A stretch of DNA of 64,000 nt from Marsupella aquatica (Eukaryota > Marchantiophyta), in contig OZ316897.1 of assembly GCA_973895155.1 (NCBI GenBank), positions 10,230,001-10,294,000 of the forward strand. Reading direction: 5' to 3'. Under the pieces are notes generated by a model, which was given only the letters and a program-made list of their open reading frames with translations, was not told the origin of the DNA and did not search any database. Of the stretch, positions 63,727-64,000 are shown piece by piece; the stretch's first letter is position 1; the number at the start of each line of letters is the position of its first letter. The position numbers and the translations under genes were made by a program.

Positions 63727-64000
63727 CACAAGAGCACCAGAACTATATTTCAGCGGTGACCCCAACGGCAAGATGACACCGTAACTTCCATCCCCGAGTC
63801 ACCATTTCCTCCTAATTCTCACATCCCAATTCCATCAAAAAAGGTGATCTCTCAGTACACATCCATACTGTGCAACTGCCGAACGAAAGGTAGACAATGT
63901 TGCTCAGGAAAGGAATCTGGAGCCTGGCGGTGGGCTAGAGAGTGTCTGCCTAAGTTCTTTGCGACAAGGATCAAGATTTATTCGTTCCCGATCTGCTGAG
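63727..64000. other. Upstream region of the coiled-coil gene
   Basis: Read on the minus strand, this holds the presumed 5' leader, with one very short upstream frame (ATG GAT GTG TAC TGA near 63870). No TATA box stands out. Confidence 0.35.

Overview
The window is a stretch of liverwort nuclear chromosome that carries a block of about 43 kb of mitochondrial DNA (roughly 19.16-62.27 kb). The flanks are nuclear: they hold genes with short GT-AG spliceosomal introns (alpha-tubulin, a TauD/TfdA-type dioxygenase, a small coiled-coil protein), tandem repeats, a foldback DNA transposon and a decayed Helitron-type helicase. Liverwort identity comes from the group II intron positions inside the mitochondrial block, which I counted from the start codons: rps14 after nt 114, nad4L after 100 and 283, cox2 after 97 and 250, cox3 after 171 and 625, cob after 372, 783 and 824, and an intronless nad1. 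The cox2 97+250 pair with cob 372/783/824 is the liverwort set. Several cob and cox3 codons carry a C where a T is needed for the conserved residue, so the donor mitochondrion probably uses C-to-U RNA editing. That argues against Marchantia, whose organelles lack it.

Layout. 1-19.15 kb, nuclear: repeat-rich DNA, alpha-tubulin (4.2-6.0 kb), two tandem repeats (6.76-7.21 kb), a Mutator-like foldback element (7.60-8.26 kb), a long stretch with no supported gene, a TauD-like dioxygenase gene (13.5-15.1 kb) and a tandem-repeat field (15.4-17.8 kb). 19.16-62.27 kb, mitochondrial, all protein genes on the + strand: 5'-truncated rpl5, rps14, rps8, rpl6, rps13, rps11, rps1, atp8, sdh4, nad4L, trnY and trnR (both on - strand), tatC, cox2, cox3, nad1, cob, then the first codons of nad9 running into a group II reverse transcriptase that is cut off before the intron ends. 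62.27-64.0 kb, nuclear: a small coiled-coil gene on the - strand.

The mitochondrial genes encode ribosomal proteins, ATP synthase subunit 8, complex I, II, III and IV subunits and the TatC translocase. Fourteen of them are uninterrupted, and every cis intron keeps its domain V, so the block is either a very recent transfer or an assembly join. Intergenic mitochondrial DNA contains a fragment of a linear-plasmid family B DNA polymerase (43.1-43.4 kb), partial duplications of atp8, cox2 and cob, and a family of GC-rich dispersed repeats. These repeats have also entered an intron domain VI and, in frame, a maturase reading frame.
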